Shown here: one piece after another, positions 17,678 through 26,140 of the stretch
Numbering within the stretch: position 1 is the first letter of the stretch
Layout of the letters: each line of letters starts with the position of its first letter
Assembly: GCF_020103695.1 (NCBI RefSeq)
Contig: NZ_JAHXBF010000009.1
Location: 186,001 to 250,000, forward strand
Source of the DNA: Hyalangium versicolor
GTDB taxonomy: Bacteria > Myxococcota > Myxococcia > Myxococcales > Myxococcaceae
Direction of reading: 5' to 3'
DNA length: 64,000 nt
Notes under the pieces: generated by a model
Databases searched by the model: none
The model's input: only the letters and a program-made list of their open reading frames with translations
What the model was told of the DNA's origin: nothing
Translations under genes and position numbers: made by a program

Positions 17678-20413
17678 CTAGCCGATGATGATCTCGCACG
17701 AGCAGGTGTTCATGTCGCACTGCGTGCCGGCGCCGCAGGTGTTGCCACAGTTGGACTTGCAGACGCACTGGTTGCCCGCACCGTTGCACTCCAGCTTCGG
17801 GCCGGCGCAGTGGTCCGGCTCGGTCGGGCTGTAGTTCGGGTCATCCTCGCAGGGCACGCCGCCGTTGGGATCGCTCACCGAGTTGATCCAGTAGCGGTAC
17901 GACACCGCGGCCTGCGAGGTCTGGCTCGCCGGGCGGCACGCGCCGAACAGCGAGATCGTCCGGGCGCGGCCGTCGAAGTCGAACCCGTTCATGGTGCTGC
18001 GCGGGATGTCGTCCTTGTTGCAGCTGGCCGCGTTGTTCACGCTGTCCACCGCCACCTTGATGGAGGCGCCGATGGGCGGCTTGAGGGTCTTGTAACCCGC
18101 GTTGCCGATGGCGCTGGAGATGATGGCATCCACCGAGTTCTTGATGGAGGTCTGGTCGGTGATGGAGCCGACCACGCCACCCGAGGCGCTCGCCACCGCG
18201 CGGTGACGCTGCCCACCGTTGGCAGGCTGCGGATTGAACTCGCAGTTGTTGCCATTGGCGTCGCAAGCGCATCGCGTCCCCTCCGGGCACACGATGGCGT
18301 GCACGGGGATGAGCTTGCTCGTCGGGTTGGTCGGGGTCGCGTTGGAGCTCACGTTGCCGAAGAAGTTGACGAAGTTCGCGACGGCCTCGCACTCGGAGCC
18401 TGGCTTGTCCACGGTGCCTCCGGCGCCGCAGTTGCTCACGGACGTCGTGGCGTTCTTCGTCTGGTCGTCCGCGTCACCCAGGACGATGACCACCAGGCTG
18501 GCGTCAGCGCGCGCCTTGGTGTCCGACTCGGGCTCGGACGCCGACGTGCCAGGGGTCATGTCGTTGATGGCCTTGCGAGCCGAACCCAGCACGCCCTCGG
18601 CGCCAGTGCCGCTGATGCTCACCCAGCAGCCGTTGTTGGCGCCCTGGCTGGTATCCGAGGTGCTGCAGGTGGCCGTCTGCGGCGTCGTGGGCACTCCGCT
18701 GCAGACGTTGTTCTGGCAGGTGCTGCCCTGCGTGAGCCACGCACGCACGGTGTTCACGTTGCGGGTGAACTTGCGCAGCTTGTTGTAGTTCGGGTTCGAG
18801 GTGCTCTCCTGGTAGTGGTAGTTGGAGCTGACCATCGCCATGCGCCAGTCGAGCGAGGTGTTGTTGAGCGCGTCCACGGCGGCCTGCGCGGCGACACCCA
18901 GCGCCTGCTGAGAGCTGCCCATCGAGCCGCTGTCGTCCACCACGAAGAGGAAGTCCACCTTCGAGGTGGAGAGCTGGAAGCGCTCGCACTGCACGGCCGT
19001 GGGCTCGCCGAACTGGGCCAGTGCCGAGCCATCCGACAGGTCCTTGGCGGAGAACACCGCGGCCGGGTTGGTGGAGTTCAGCTGCGTCACCGCGACGAGC
19101 ACCACGACGCTCTGGTTGGAGCGGTGGACGTAGAGCGACTGCAACCGGAAGTTGCCGGAGATGCCCGCCGGCGTGGAGCTCAGGCGCCCCGAGCTGCCGG
19201 GCACCAGCGCGTCCACCAGCTCGTTGGTGCGAGCCTTGAGGTCGGTGCTCCCGCCCGCCTGATCATAGAAGGCCTGCGCCGCGTCGTTGTCATCCCAGGT
19301 CCGGAAGCGCTGGACGGTGGGGTTGGTGAGGGCGCCCTTCGTCGCGATGGTGGTCCGCAGCGCCGTTTCGTCCTTGCTGGCGTCGGTGGCGTTGGTGGGC
19401 GCGGCCTGGCGGTAGACCAGGAAGGCCACCTTGTTGGTGCTGTCGTAGCCCACCAGGCCCTTCACGTCGTTGCCGGACTTGATCTGGACCACGTCCGCGT
19501 CCAGGAAGGTGGGCGGCAGGGCCAGCTTGATGTCCGGACCGTCCTCGGACTTGAAGGAGACGGGGCGCAGCTTGCTCTCGGTGCACACCTGACCCACCGG
19601 GCCCGATGCATCCGCGCCGTCGTTGGGATTCAGCTCGCCGCTGTCCACGCCACCGTTCTGGTTGGTGTCCTCGGCGCCGTCGTTCACCCCGTCACCGTCG
19701 CTGTCCGAATTGGTCGGATCCGTGGTGGTGCTGGGGTTGGCGTCCGGCTTGAAGTTGGTGCAGGTGGTCGGATCGGGGTTGACGGTGACACCCGACTCGA
19801 TGCCGTCCAGGATGCCGTCGCCGTCCGTGTCCGCCAGGCGCGGATCCGTCTCGCCAGTGTCCTTGACGCCGTTGGCGTTCTGGTCCTCGCCCTTGGTTCC
19901 GCCGGCCGTCGGACCGTCGATGAGCCCGTCACAGTCGGAGTCCTTGAGCACGGGGTTGGTCTCATTGGAGTCCACCTTGCCGTTCTTGTTGGCGTCCTCC
20001 ACGCCGTCCTTCAGGCCGTCGCCGTCCGTGTCCGCCAGGGTTGGATCGGTCTTCAGGAAGGCGCTCTCATCCTTCGTCACGACACAATTGGTGCCGGGGA
20101 CTGCCTGGTCGTCGCCGACCTCGAGACCGTCGGGGAGCCCGTCCCCATCGGTGTCCGCCAGACCGGGGTTCGTCTTCCTGCCACCACCGTAAATTGTTTC
20201 GAACTCTTCCTTGTCGCTCAGGCCGTCACAGTCGGTGTCCTTGATGGCGTTGTTCGGATCATTTGGATCCGTGGGGATCGGATCAGGGTTACCACCACCG
20301 TCCGGCTGACCCGCATCCGGAGTGTCGTCAGGGGGCTTGGAGTCGCCACACGCGGCCGCGGTCACCAGGACCGACGCGAGCAGCGCAGCGTGAAACAATC
20401 GATGCATCTTCAT
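17678..20413 (-). CDS. Lipoprotein with thrombospondin type 3 repeats and a VWA domain (CglD-like architecture)
   Basis: 911-aa surface lipoprotein candidate (lipobox TAAAC, Cys about residue 20). A Pro/Asp/Gly linker leads to six calcium-binding TSP3 units of the D-x-D-x-D-G-x-x-D type. A von Willebrand A domain then follows with an intact MIDAS motif, DDSGS at 493-497. The last 50 residues are Cys-rich. The order TSP3-VWA-Cys tail resembles what I recall of the Myxococcus gliding-motility lipoprotein CglD, but I cannot prove orthology. Adhesion or envelope contact through calcium is a reasonable expectation. The start at 20413 is set by MKMHRLF; the longer frame upstream encodes no signal peptide. 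Confidence 0.85.
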   Translation of the reverse strand: MKMHRLFHAALLASVLVTAAACGDSKPPDDTPDAGQPDGGGNPDPIPTDPNDPNNAIKDTDCDGLSDKEEFETIYGGGRKTNPGLADTDGDGLPDGLEVGDDQAVPGTNCVVTKDESAFLKTDPTLADTDGDGLKDGVEDANKNGKVDSNETNPVLKDSDCDGLIDGPTAGGTKGEDQNANGVKDTGETDPRLADTDGDGILDGIESGVTVNPDPTTCTNFKPDANPSTTTDPTNSDSDGDGVNDGAEDTNQNGGVDSGELNPNDGADASGPVGQVCTESKLRPVSFKSEDGPDIKLALPPTFLDADVVQIKSGNDVKGLVGYDSTNKVAFLVYRQAAPTNATDASKDETALRTTIATKGALTNPTVQRFRTWDDNDAAQAFYDQAGGSTDLKARTNELVDALVPGSSGRLSSTPAGISGNFRLQSLYVHRSNQSVVVLVAVTQLNSTNPAAVFSAKDLSDGSALAQFGEPTAVQCERFQLSTSKVDFLFVVDDSGSMGSSQQALGVAAQAAVDALNNTSLDWRMAMVSSNYHYQESTSNPNYNKLRKFTRNVNTVRAWLTQGSTCQNNVCSGVPTTPQTATCSTSDTSQGANNGCWVSISGTGAEGVLGSARKAINDMTPGTSASEPESDTKARADASLVVIVLGDADDQTKNATTSVSNCGAGGTVDKPGSECEAVANFVNFFGNVSSNATPTNPTSKLIPVHAIVCPEGTRCACDANGNNCEFNPQPANGGQRHRAVASASGGVVGSITDQTSIKNSVDAIISSAIGNAGYKTLKPPIGASIKVAVDSVNNAASCNKDDIPRSTMNGFDFDGRARTISLFGACRPASQTSQAAVSYRYWINSVSDPNGGVPCEDDPNYSPTEPDHCAGPKLECNGAGNQCVCKSNCGNTCGAGTQCDMNTCSCEIIIG

Positions 20414-20794
20414 AAAGGGGGGTTCTCCTCCACTGCAGAGGTGCTCGCGCGCTCGGAGCCAGCCCTCCGGGGGCGCGGAGACTCCGAAACATACGCTGCA
20501 TGGCCCTCTCTGCAATGTGCACCTTGGGGTGTTTCGTTCTCGTCAGGATTTTACGGCGAGATCCAAGTACTCCTTCCGCCACGAGCGAGAAATTCCGCGA
20601 GTCGCGTTGCACTTTGAGTGCATCCAGGCGTCATTCCACACTCTTCGAGTAATCGAGCGCGTGTCAGTGATCCTTCGCAAGAGCGATCACGGGCAGGTGC
20701 CGTTCGCTGCGGACCCGGTGCCGCTCACCGCGCTTTTCGAGCCGCTCGGGCAGCCGGGGCCCGCAGCGTGGCCGGAGCCTCGCAGGATGGGCCC
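20414..20794. other. 381-bp divergent intergenic region, no gene seen
   Basis: Lies between the divergent VWA lipoprotein and hydrolase genes. It is visibly less GC-rich than its flanks around 20520-20690, as expected of promoter DNA. A small palindrome, TGCACT-TTG-AGTGCA, sits near 20607-20621. A frame open to the right from 20618 joins the hydrolase gene but has no recognisable content. No confident -35/-10 pair could be assigned. Confidence 0.6.
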
Positions 20795-21841
20795 ATGAAA
20801 GCCACCTTCTTCCTGGGCCTCTTCGTAGCCCCCATCACCGCCATCCTGCTCGTGGAGGCGTTCGAGCTCGGCCCCTCCCTCTCGGGCTGGGGATATGTCG
20901 TGGGGGCGACGCTGGCCTCGGCCGGGCTCCTCACGAAGCCCTGGCGCCAGCGGCGGGGACTGACCCGTGTGGGGCTCGGCCTCATGGCGCTCGTCGCGGT
21001 GGCCCGGTTGGTGTTCGCTCGCGGGAACGGGTTGGACACGCTCCACCTGCCGGGCGACGGCCACCGCCTCGTCAACCGCCTCGTCTCGGAGCGGGACGGG
21101 ACGCTGGTGGCGATGAAGCTCCTCCTCTTCACCGGACAGCTCCCCCGCTCGGACGCGCGCGAGGCCCTCCCCGCGCTGCAAGGGGCCTTCGACCGGCTCG
21201 ACGCGGCGGAGGGCGCCTTCGCCACACCGGCCATCGCCACGTGGCTCGGGCTCCAGTCCCGCGAGAGCTTCGACACCGTGGCCATCCCTCCAGAGCGCAG
21301 CACGGCCTCCGATGTGGCCTTCGTGTCGCTCCACGGCTTCACGGGGAACTTCGCCGTGTACTGCTGGCAGCTCTCCCGGGCCGCTGGCGCCATCTCGGCG
21401 CTCACCGTCTGCCCTTCCGTGGGCCCCAAGGGCGATTGGTGGTCTCCTCAGGGAGAACAGACCCTGGACCGCACCCTCCAGTGGCTCGCGCGCCGAGGCA
21501 TCCGCCGGGTGTACCTCTCGGGCCTCTCCAATGGAGGCGTGGGTGCCAGCGTGCTCGCGGAGCGCGTCTCCCGCTCGGGACTTGAGCTCCGCGGGCTCGT
21601 GCTCATCTCGGGCACGTCTCCGCATGCCCCGCCCCCACGGGTGCCCGTGCTCCTCGTCCAGGGCCGGAACGACTCGATGATGCCCGCGCGCCTCATGCGG
21701 GACTACGCGCGGCAGGCCGGCCCGCGCGCCACCTACTTCGAGGTGGACAGCGGCCACTTCGCCTTGCTCGATCGGTACCAGGAATGTGAGCGGGCCATCG
21801 CCTCGTGGCTCCGTGCTCAGGAACGGATCCGGAAGAGCTGA
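20795..21841 (+). CDS. Membrane-anchored alpha/beta hydrolase
   Basis: 348-aa protein. Two or three hydrophobic helices (residues 1-75) are followed by a serine-hydrolase domain. The catalytic triad is readable: the nucleophile Ser245 in GLSNGG, Asp293 in QGRND and His321 in DSGHF. The oxyanion region HGFTGN precedes the nucleophile. The substrate cannot be deduced; esterase, lipase or thioesterase activity are all possible. The ATG at 20795 is the start because the transmembrane region begins there. A perfect hairpin 23 bases after the stop probably ends the transcript. Confidence 0.85.
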   Translation: MKATFFLGLFVAPITAILLVEAFELGPSLSGWGYVVGATLASAGLLTKPWRQRRGLTRVGLGLMALVAVARLVFARGNGLDTLHLPGDGHRLVNRLVSERDGTLVAMKLLLFTGQLPRSDAREALPALQGAFDRLDAAEGAFATPAIATWLGLQSRESFDTVAIPPERSTASDVAFVSLHGFTGNFAVYCWQLSRAAGAISALTVCPSVGPKGDWWSPQGEQTLDRTLQWLARRGIRRVYLSGLSNGGVGASVLAERVSRSGLELRGLVLISGTSPHAPPPRVPVLLVQGRNDSMMPARLMRDYARQAGPRATYFEVDSGHFALLDRYQECERAIASWLRAQERIRKS

Positions 21842-21864
21842 GTCCGCACCTGCTCCTGATAGAA

Positions 21865-21895
21865 ACGGGCGGCCCCCTCATCGAGAGCCGCCCGT
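21865..21895. terminator. Hairpin downstream of the hydrolase gene
   Basis: ACGGGCGGC at 21865-21873 pairs perfectly with GCCGCCCGT at 21887-21895, a 9-bp stem with a 13-base loop, lying between converging genes. A T run is lacking, so it is called on position and stem only. Confidence 0.45.
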
Positions 21896-21960
21896 CGTAC
21901 CTCAAAGGACTGAAGCGTCAGGCCAGGCTGTGGACCGCCAACCCAGCCCGAACGCCGGAA

Positions 21961-24345
21961 TCACCAGGGGCAGTTGACGACGTCCACCGTGCGGGTCAGC
22001 GTCGGAGCGCTGTTCCCGGACGAGTCCGCCACCGTGTACGTCACCGTGTACGTGCCCGCGGCCCACGAGTTCACCCAGCCAGAGCGCTGCACCGACTTCG
22101 TGAGGTCGCCGTAGCACTGGTCCGAGGCCGTGGCGCCCGGATCCACGAAGTTGCCGCTGCCGCAGGTGAAGGTGATCCGCGACGGCCCGATGAGCGCCAG
22201 CGTCGGAGCGCGCGTATCGGACACGTTCACCGTGCGGATGGCGCTCGAGATGTGCCACTCCGCATCCCAGGCCTGGTACTGCACGGAGTAGGTGCCCACG
22301 ACGGAGGTGTTGGGGCCCGGGCCGTAGTCGTCCGGATCCACGCTGCCCGGCACGCCGTCGCCGTCGTCATCCCCGGAGTTGTACTTGTGCACCGCCAGCG
22401 GGCCACCGCAGCCGTCGGTGGCCGAGGCGCTCGGGTCCACCCAGGTGTCCACGCCGCACTCCAGCTGCATGAGGCTGTTGCCGTTGAGCACCACGCTCGG
22501 GTCCCCGCTGGAGGCCTGCACGGTCACCGTGCGCTGCGCGCCCTGCGCGCTGTTGCCGGACTGATCCGTCACCTTGTAGCTCACCTGGTAGGTGCCCGGC
22601 AGGGTCGGGGCGCCGCCCACCACCTGCACCTGGTTGGACAGGTTGCCGCCGCACACGTCAGTGGCCACCACGCCCTGGGTGAGCGAGCCGCCGCAGCCCA
22701 CCACCAGCTCGCTCGGGCCCGCCAGCGTCAGCGTGGGCGCCTGCGTGTCCTGCACCGTCACCGGAGCGGTGCACGTTCCCTGGTTGCCCGAGGCGTCCGA
22801 GCCCCGGAACGTCACCGAGCTCGTGCCCAGCGAGTACCAGGCCGGGCCGCCCGCCAGGGTGACCTGCCCCTCGCAGTTGTCCACCAGCGTGGCGGCCGGA
22901 ATCGACACCCTCGCGGAGAGGTTGCCGGTGCACTCGGCCACGATGGGGGCCGGGCAGGTGAGCACGGGGGCCTGGTTGTCCACCACCTTCACCGTGCCGG
23001 TGCACGTGGACGAGAGCCCGTGCGAATCCGTGCACGTGAGCGCCACCACGGTCGAGCCCAGCCCGTACGAACCGGCCGGAGTCTGCACGCAGGAGATGGC
23101 ATCCCCATCCGGATCGCTCGAGCCGTTGTTCACCGAAGCCGTGGCGCCGCACGTCGCGCCCGCGGACACCGTGACGTTCTGGCAACGGGCCACCGGCGCC
23201 TGGTTGGGAGGCAGCGTCCAGATGGCCTCGACCGTGGGCGCCGTCTGCTGGGTGCCCGTCGGGTCGACGAAGCTGGCGGTGATGAGGTCCGTCCCCGTCA
23301 CGCCGCTCGAGGGATAGGTGAAGGAGGCCTCACCCGCGGCGTTCGATACAGCCGTTCCGGACTGACCCGCGTTCGGACCCAGGCCCACGTGGAAGGTGAC
23401 GGTGGCGCCCGCGATGGGCTGGAGCTCGCCATCGCGCACCGTCGCCGTGACGGTGTGCGAGCTCACGGTGCCCACCACGTACGTCACCGAGGAGGGATCC
23501 AGGGAGATGATCCCCGGCAACTGCGCCGAGGCGCCACCGAGGATGATGTTGCGCCCCCAGCCATCCCTGGCCAGCACCTGCAGCCCGCCCAGGTCTCCCG
23601 AGAAGCTGCTGTGGCACGGCCCCGCCTGGATGTCCGAGTTCGTCAGCCCGGGGAACGCCGTCTCGCCCTCGGTGGTCAACTGCAGCGTGAAGTAGTCACA
23701 GCCCGCGTCCTCGGACTCGACGATTCCCGGGATGAGGGCCTGCAGCCATCCGTACGCGTCCGGGCCATAGCCGTTGGACATCAACCCGCCGCCCGAGTTC
23801 ACGAAGTTGGCGATCTCCACGGCATGCTGGGCGAGCGCCTGGCCCTCGTCCCACTCGATGTCGTTCTCCGCGCCAGTGCCCACCATCACGAGGATGGCCG
23901 GCTGCTGCGCTCCAGAGGCCAGATCCGCGAAGAACTGGTGAATCTCCTCGGGCCCATTAAAGAACCGCGGGTTCAGGCCCGCGGCGGTCGCCGCGTAGCC
24001 GTAGGCCGATCCCGCGTCGCAGCAGTAGGCCTCCTTCTCCGATGCGGCGCCGAGCAGGGCCACCGTGCCATCATTCGCCCGCCTGACGTTGACCTTCAGG
24101 CTCTCGAGCGCCTTGCGGAGGTAGAACCACCCATTCAGCAACTCGCCACTGTCCGTGCGCTCGCCGTGATCGGTGAAGTCATCCCCACCGAGGATGATGG
24201 GACCGCCTCCAGCCACCAGCGCTTCGACTTGAGCGGGCGGCGGTGGCGCGACCTTCTCCGCGCTCGGACCGCAGCTCCATACCACTGCCAACACCAACGC
24301 CTGCACCAGCCCGACAGCAGGTGCGAGGGTTCTTCTCGTATGCAT
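21961..24345 (-). CDS. Multi-domain lipoprotein with Ig-like (Big_1, HYR, DUF5011-type) domains
   Basis: 794-aa predicted lipoprotein (VVWSC lipobox, Cys about residue 25). Residues 40-275 form an unrecognised globular region. Next is an invasin/Big_1-like Ig domain (about 278-365, with TVTATVRDGELQPIAGATVTF). HYR-type domains with paired Cys follow (CTDSHGLSSTC, DNQAPVLTCPAPI). The C-terminal domains are of the cadherin/DUF5011 type, with the recurring pattern G-T-Y-x-V-x-Y-x-V-x-D-x-S-G-N. These are extracellular stalk modules. The gene is isolated between a convergent hydrolase and an upstream co-directional zinc-ribbon gene. Its role is probably surface adhesion or scaffolding. Confidence 0.85.
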   Translation of the reverse strand: MHTRRTLAPAVGLVQALVLAVVWSCGPSAEKVAPPPPAQVEALVAGGGPIILGGDDFTDHGERTDSGELLNGWFYLRKALESLKVNVRRANDGTVALLGAASEKEAYCCDAGSAYGYAATAAGLNPRFFNGPEEIHQFFADLASGAQQPAILVMVGTGAENDIEWDEGQALAQHAVEIANFVNSGGGLMSNGYGPDAYGWLQALIPGIVESEDAGCDYFTLQLTTEGETAFPGLTNSDIQAGPCHSSFSGDLGGLQVLARDGWGRNIILGGASAQLPGIISLDPSSVTYVVGTVSSHTVTATVRDGELQPIAGATVTFHVGLGPNAGQSGTAVSNAAGEASFTYPSSGVTGTDLITASFVDPTGTQQTAPTVEAIWTLPPNQAPVARCQNVTVSAGATCGATASVNNGSSDPDGDAISCVQTPAGSYGLGSTVVALTCTDSHGLSSTCTGTVKVVDNQAPVLTCPAPIVAECTGNLSARVSIPAATLVDNCEGQVTLAGGPAWYSLGTSSVTFRGSDASGNQGTCTAPVTVQDTQAPTLTLAGPSELVVGCGGSLTQGVVATDVCGGNLSNQVQVVGGAPTLPGTYQVSYKVTDQSGNSAQGAQRTVTVQASSGDPSVVLNGNSLMQLECGVDTWVDPSASATDGCGGPLAVHKYNSGDDDGDGVPGSVDPDDYGPGPNTSVVGTYSVQYQAWDAEWHISSAIRTVNVSDTRAPTLALIGPSRITFTCGSGNFVDPGATASDQCYGDLTKSVQRSGWVNSWAAGTYTVTYTVADSSGNSAPTLTRTVDVVNCPW

Positions 24346-24416
24346 GACTGCCCCCTCTCCAAGAGAGGGAGTAGAGATTACAGTAAATATTTAAAATTCG
24401 GGGAAAATCGAAATCC

Positions 24417-25049
24417 CTAACTGCGTGCCGTGCCACATTCGGGGCAGAACTTCGCCTTGGCGGCCATCTCGGCGCCGCATTTGCCACAGTTGGCGGTGGC
24501 CGCCAGGGGTTTGCCGCACTCGGGGCAGAACTTGCCGCCTTCGACGCGGGCATTGCAGTGGGGACAGGCGGCCATCTTCTGGGCCTTCATGTCCAGGTCC
24601 TCCACCTGGTCCACCTTGCGCGCCTTGTCCCAGGCCTGCTCCACGGCGACCTTGGACTGGATGTGGGCGGCCTCCTCGGCGAGGTTGGGCGCGCACCCCT
24701 CGCACAGGCTCCGGGACTCGTTCCAACAGGCCTGCGGGCAGACCCACTTGCCACAGCGGGTGCAGTGCTTGAAGTGGCCCTTGGCCTCCTCCACCGCGTT
24801 GGCGTACGCGTCGTCCCACGCCTTGCCGCGCAGCGCGTCCTTCACATGGTCGCCCGCATAGGCAGCGCGGGACAGCGCCCCACCGAAGAACGAGCCCGCG
24901 GCCTTCAGGAAGCTGGCCGCCATGCCCAGCGCGCTGCCCTCGAAGGTGGACATGTGCCCGTTGCCGCACTTGTCGCATTTGAACTCGAACTGGAACCCCT
25001 GATCATTCGAGCGATCGGTGTAGTTGCGGGTGAACTGGATCATCGCCAT
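24417..25049 (-). CDS. Zinc-ribbon protein (double zinc-ribbon C-terminus)
   Basis: 210-aa cytoplasmic protein rich in CxxC knuckles. There is one near the N-terminus (CDKCG), a middle cluster (CTRCGKWVC with CEGC), and at the C-terminus two consecutive CPxC...CPECG ribbons of the DZANK type. The middle contains a Gly/Ala-rich amphipathic segment. It probably binds several zinc ions, and no catalytic domain is visible. Such proteins are widespread but uncharacterised. The stop lies 71 bases before the start of the Ig-like lipoprotein gene, and the two could be co-transcribed. Confidence 0.8.
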   Translation of the reverse strand: MAMIQFTRNYTDRSNDQGFQFEFKCDKCGNGHMSTFEGSALGMAASFLKAAGSFFGGALSRAAYAGDHVKDALRGKAWDDAYANAVEEAKGHFKHCTRCGKWVCPQACWNESRSLCEGCAPNLAEEAAHIQSKVAVEQAWDKARKVDQVEDLDMKAQKMAACPHCNARVEGGKFCPECGKPLAATANCGKCGAEMAAKAKFCPECGTARS

Positions 25050-25180
25050 GGGACGACAACACCTCCGGTCAAACGCAGCTGTTTCAAGCTAGCACGGCAA
25101 CTCCGACTCTCACCTTCCGATAATCCGGGGAACCCTGCTCCGCGAGCGGGGATTCCTCACGCCATCCCCTCGGAGTTCCT

Positions 25181-26071
25181 ATGAAATTGGCTGTACGCGC
25201 GGCGCTCGCCGTCACCCTCGCCGCCACCGTCCTGGCGGCACCGCAGGCCCAGGCCACCAACTACACGCTGTGGATCCACGGCAAGAACGGCGGTGGGACG
25301 AAGCCGGGCAACTACGCGGACTTCTCCAACTGGGGCCCCAGCTCCACCGCCGCGGGCGTGAACAAGAAAGCCGTGAACTGGGATGGGCGGCAGAAGATCG
25401 GCGGGCAGAACTACCGCGTCCGGGACGCTCTGGACTGTTTCTGCACGGGCGACAACTGGTGTTACATCGCCGTGCACAGCGCGGGAGATCTACAAATCGG
25501 CTACGCGCTGGCGCTCTATGGAGCCACCGCGCGCTACAAGAAGAACGCCACCCCGGACGCCAACGGCGTGTGCGGCAACACGGATGGCACCACGCAGACG
25601 GGCTGGAACATCCGCTGGGTGAACGTGGCCTCGGGCGCGGGCGGAGGCAGCGAGCTGGCGGACAACGGCGAGTGGGCCACCAGTGACGCCATCGTGGGCG
25701 ATCTGGTCACGACCACGGCGCGCGCGATGTACAACCACAACACGACGCGCTCGCTGTGGTTCTACATGTTCGCGGGAGCCAAGGGCACGGTGTACTCGGG
25801 CATCCTGCCGGGGCAGGACGACGAGGCGGTGTCCTACCACTCGACGGGCGGCGTGGCGGGCAGCGAGGGTGGGGCGTACTGCAACCCTTCCGACTGGTTC
25901 TGCAATGATCTGACGACGGGCTCCGGCGCGTGCGAGGGCAACCACGCCAAGTGGAGCTACCACACGGTGTCGTTGCGCGATGACGGCGAGAGCTACTCGC
26001 ACGGCGCCAACGGCAACTGGGAGGGCATCGTCAGCAAGGTGCGCGAGGACGTCGTCACCTACGCGAAGTGA
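25181..26071 (+). CDS. Secreted protein of unknown function
   Basis: 296-aa protein with a clear Sec signal peptide (MKLAVRAALAVTLAATVLAA, then PQAQA and a cleavage site). The mature part begins YTLWIHGKNGGG and later has YIAVHSAGDLQIGYAL. Taken together these resemble the oxyanion HG loop and an H-S-x-G-x nucleophile elbow of alpha/beta hydrolases, but the elbow is not a standard GxSxG. Six cysteines (for example CFC, CNPSDWFCND) suggest disulfides. GGAG lies 7 bases before the ATG. I do not recognise the family; a secreted lipase-like enzyme is only a guess. Confidence 0.75.
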   Translation: MKLAVRAALAVTLAATVLAAPQAQATNYTLWIHGKNGGGTKPGNYADFSNWGPSSTAAGVNKKAVNWDGRQKIGGQNYRVRDALDCFCTGDNWCYIAVHSAGDLQIGYALALYGATARYKKNATPDANGVCGNTDGTTQTGWNIRWVNVASGAGGGSELADNGEWATSDAIVGDLVTTTARAMYNHNTTRSLWFYMFAGAKGTVYSGILPGQDDEAVSYHSTGGVAGSEGGAYCNPSDWFCNDLTTGSGACEGNHAKWSYHTVSLRDDGESYSHGANGNWEGIVSKVREDVVTYAK

Positions 26072-26081
26072 GCCGAGGCGG

Positions 26082-26111
26082 CAGGGGGAGGTCCGCGAGA
26101 CCTTTCCCCCT
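26082..26111. terminator. Bidirectional terminator between the secreted protein and CotH genes
   Basis: CAGGGGGAGGTC and GACCTTTCCCCCTG form a stem broken by a two-base bulge, with loop CGCGA. It lies 11 bases after the stop of the plus-strand gene and 30 bases before the end of the minus-strand gene. Confidence 0.45.
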
Positions 26112-26140
26112 GGCGCCCGTTCAGCGGCGTGGAGCCCGGC

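Noticed and set aside
17810..20617. Long plus-strand frame over the VWA lipoprotein gene
   Set aside because: Antisense artefact; the minus strand has a signal peptide, TSP3 repeats and a MIDAS motif.
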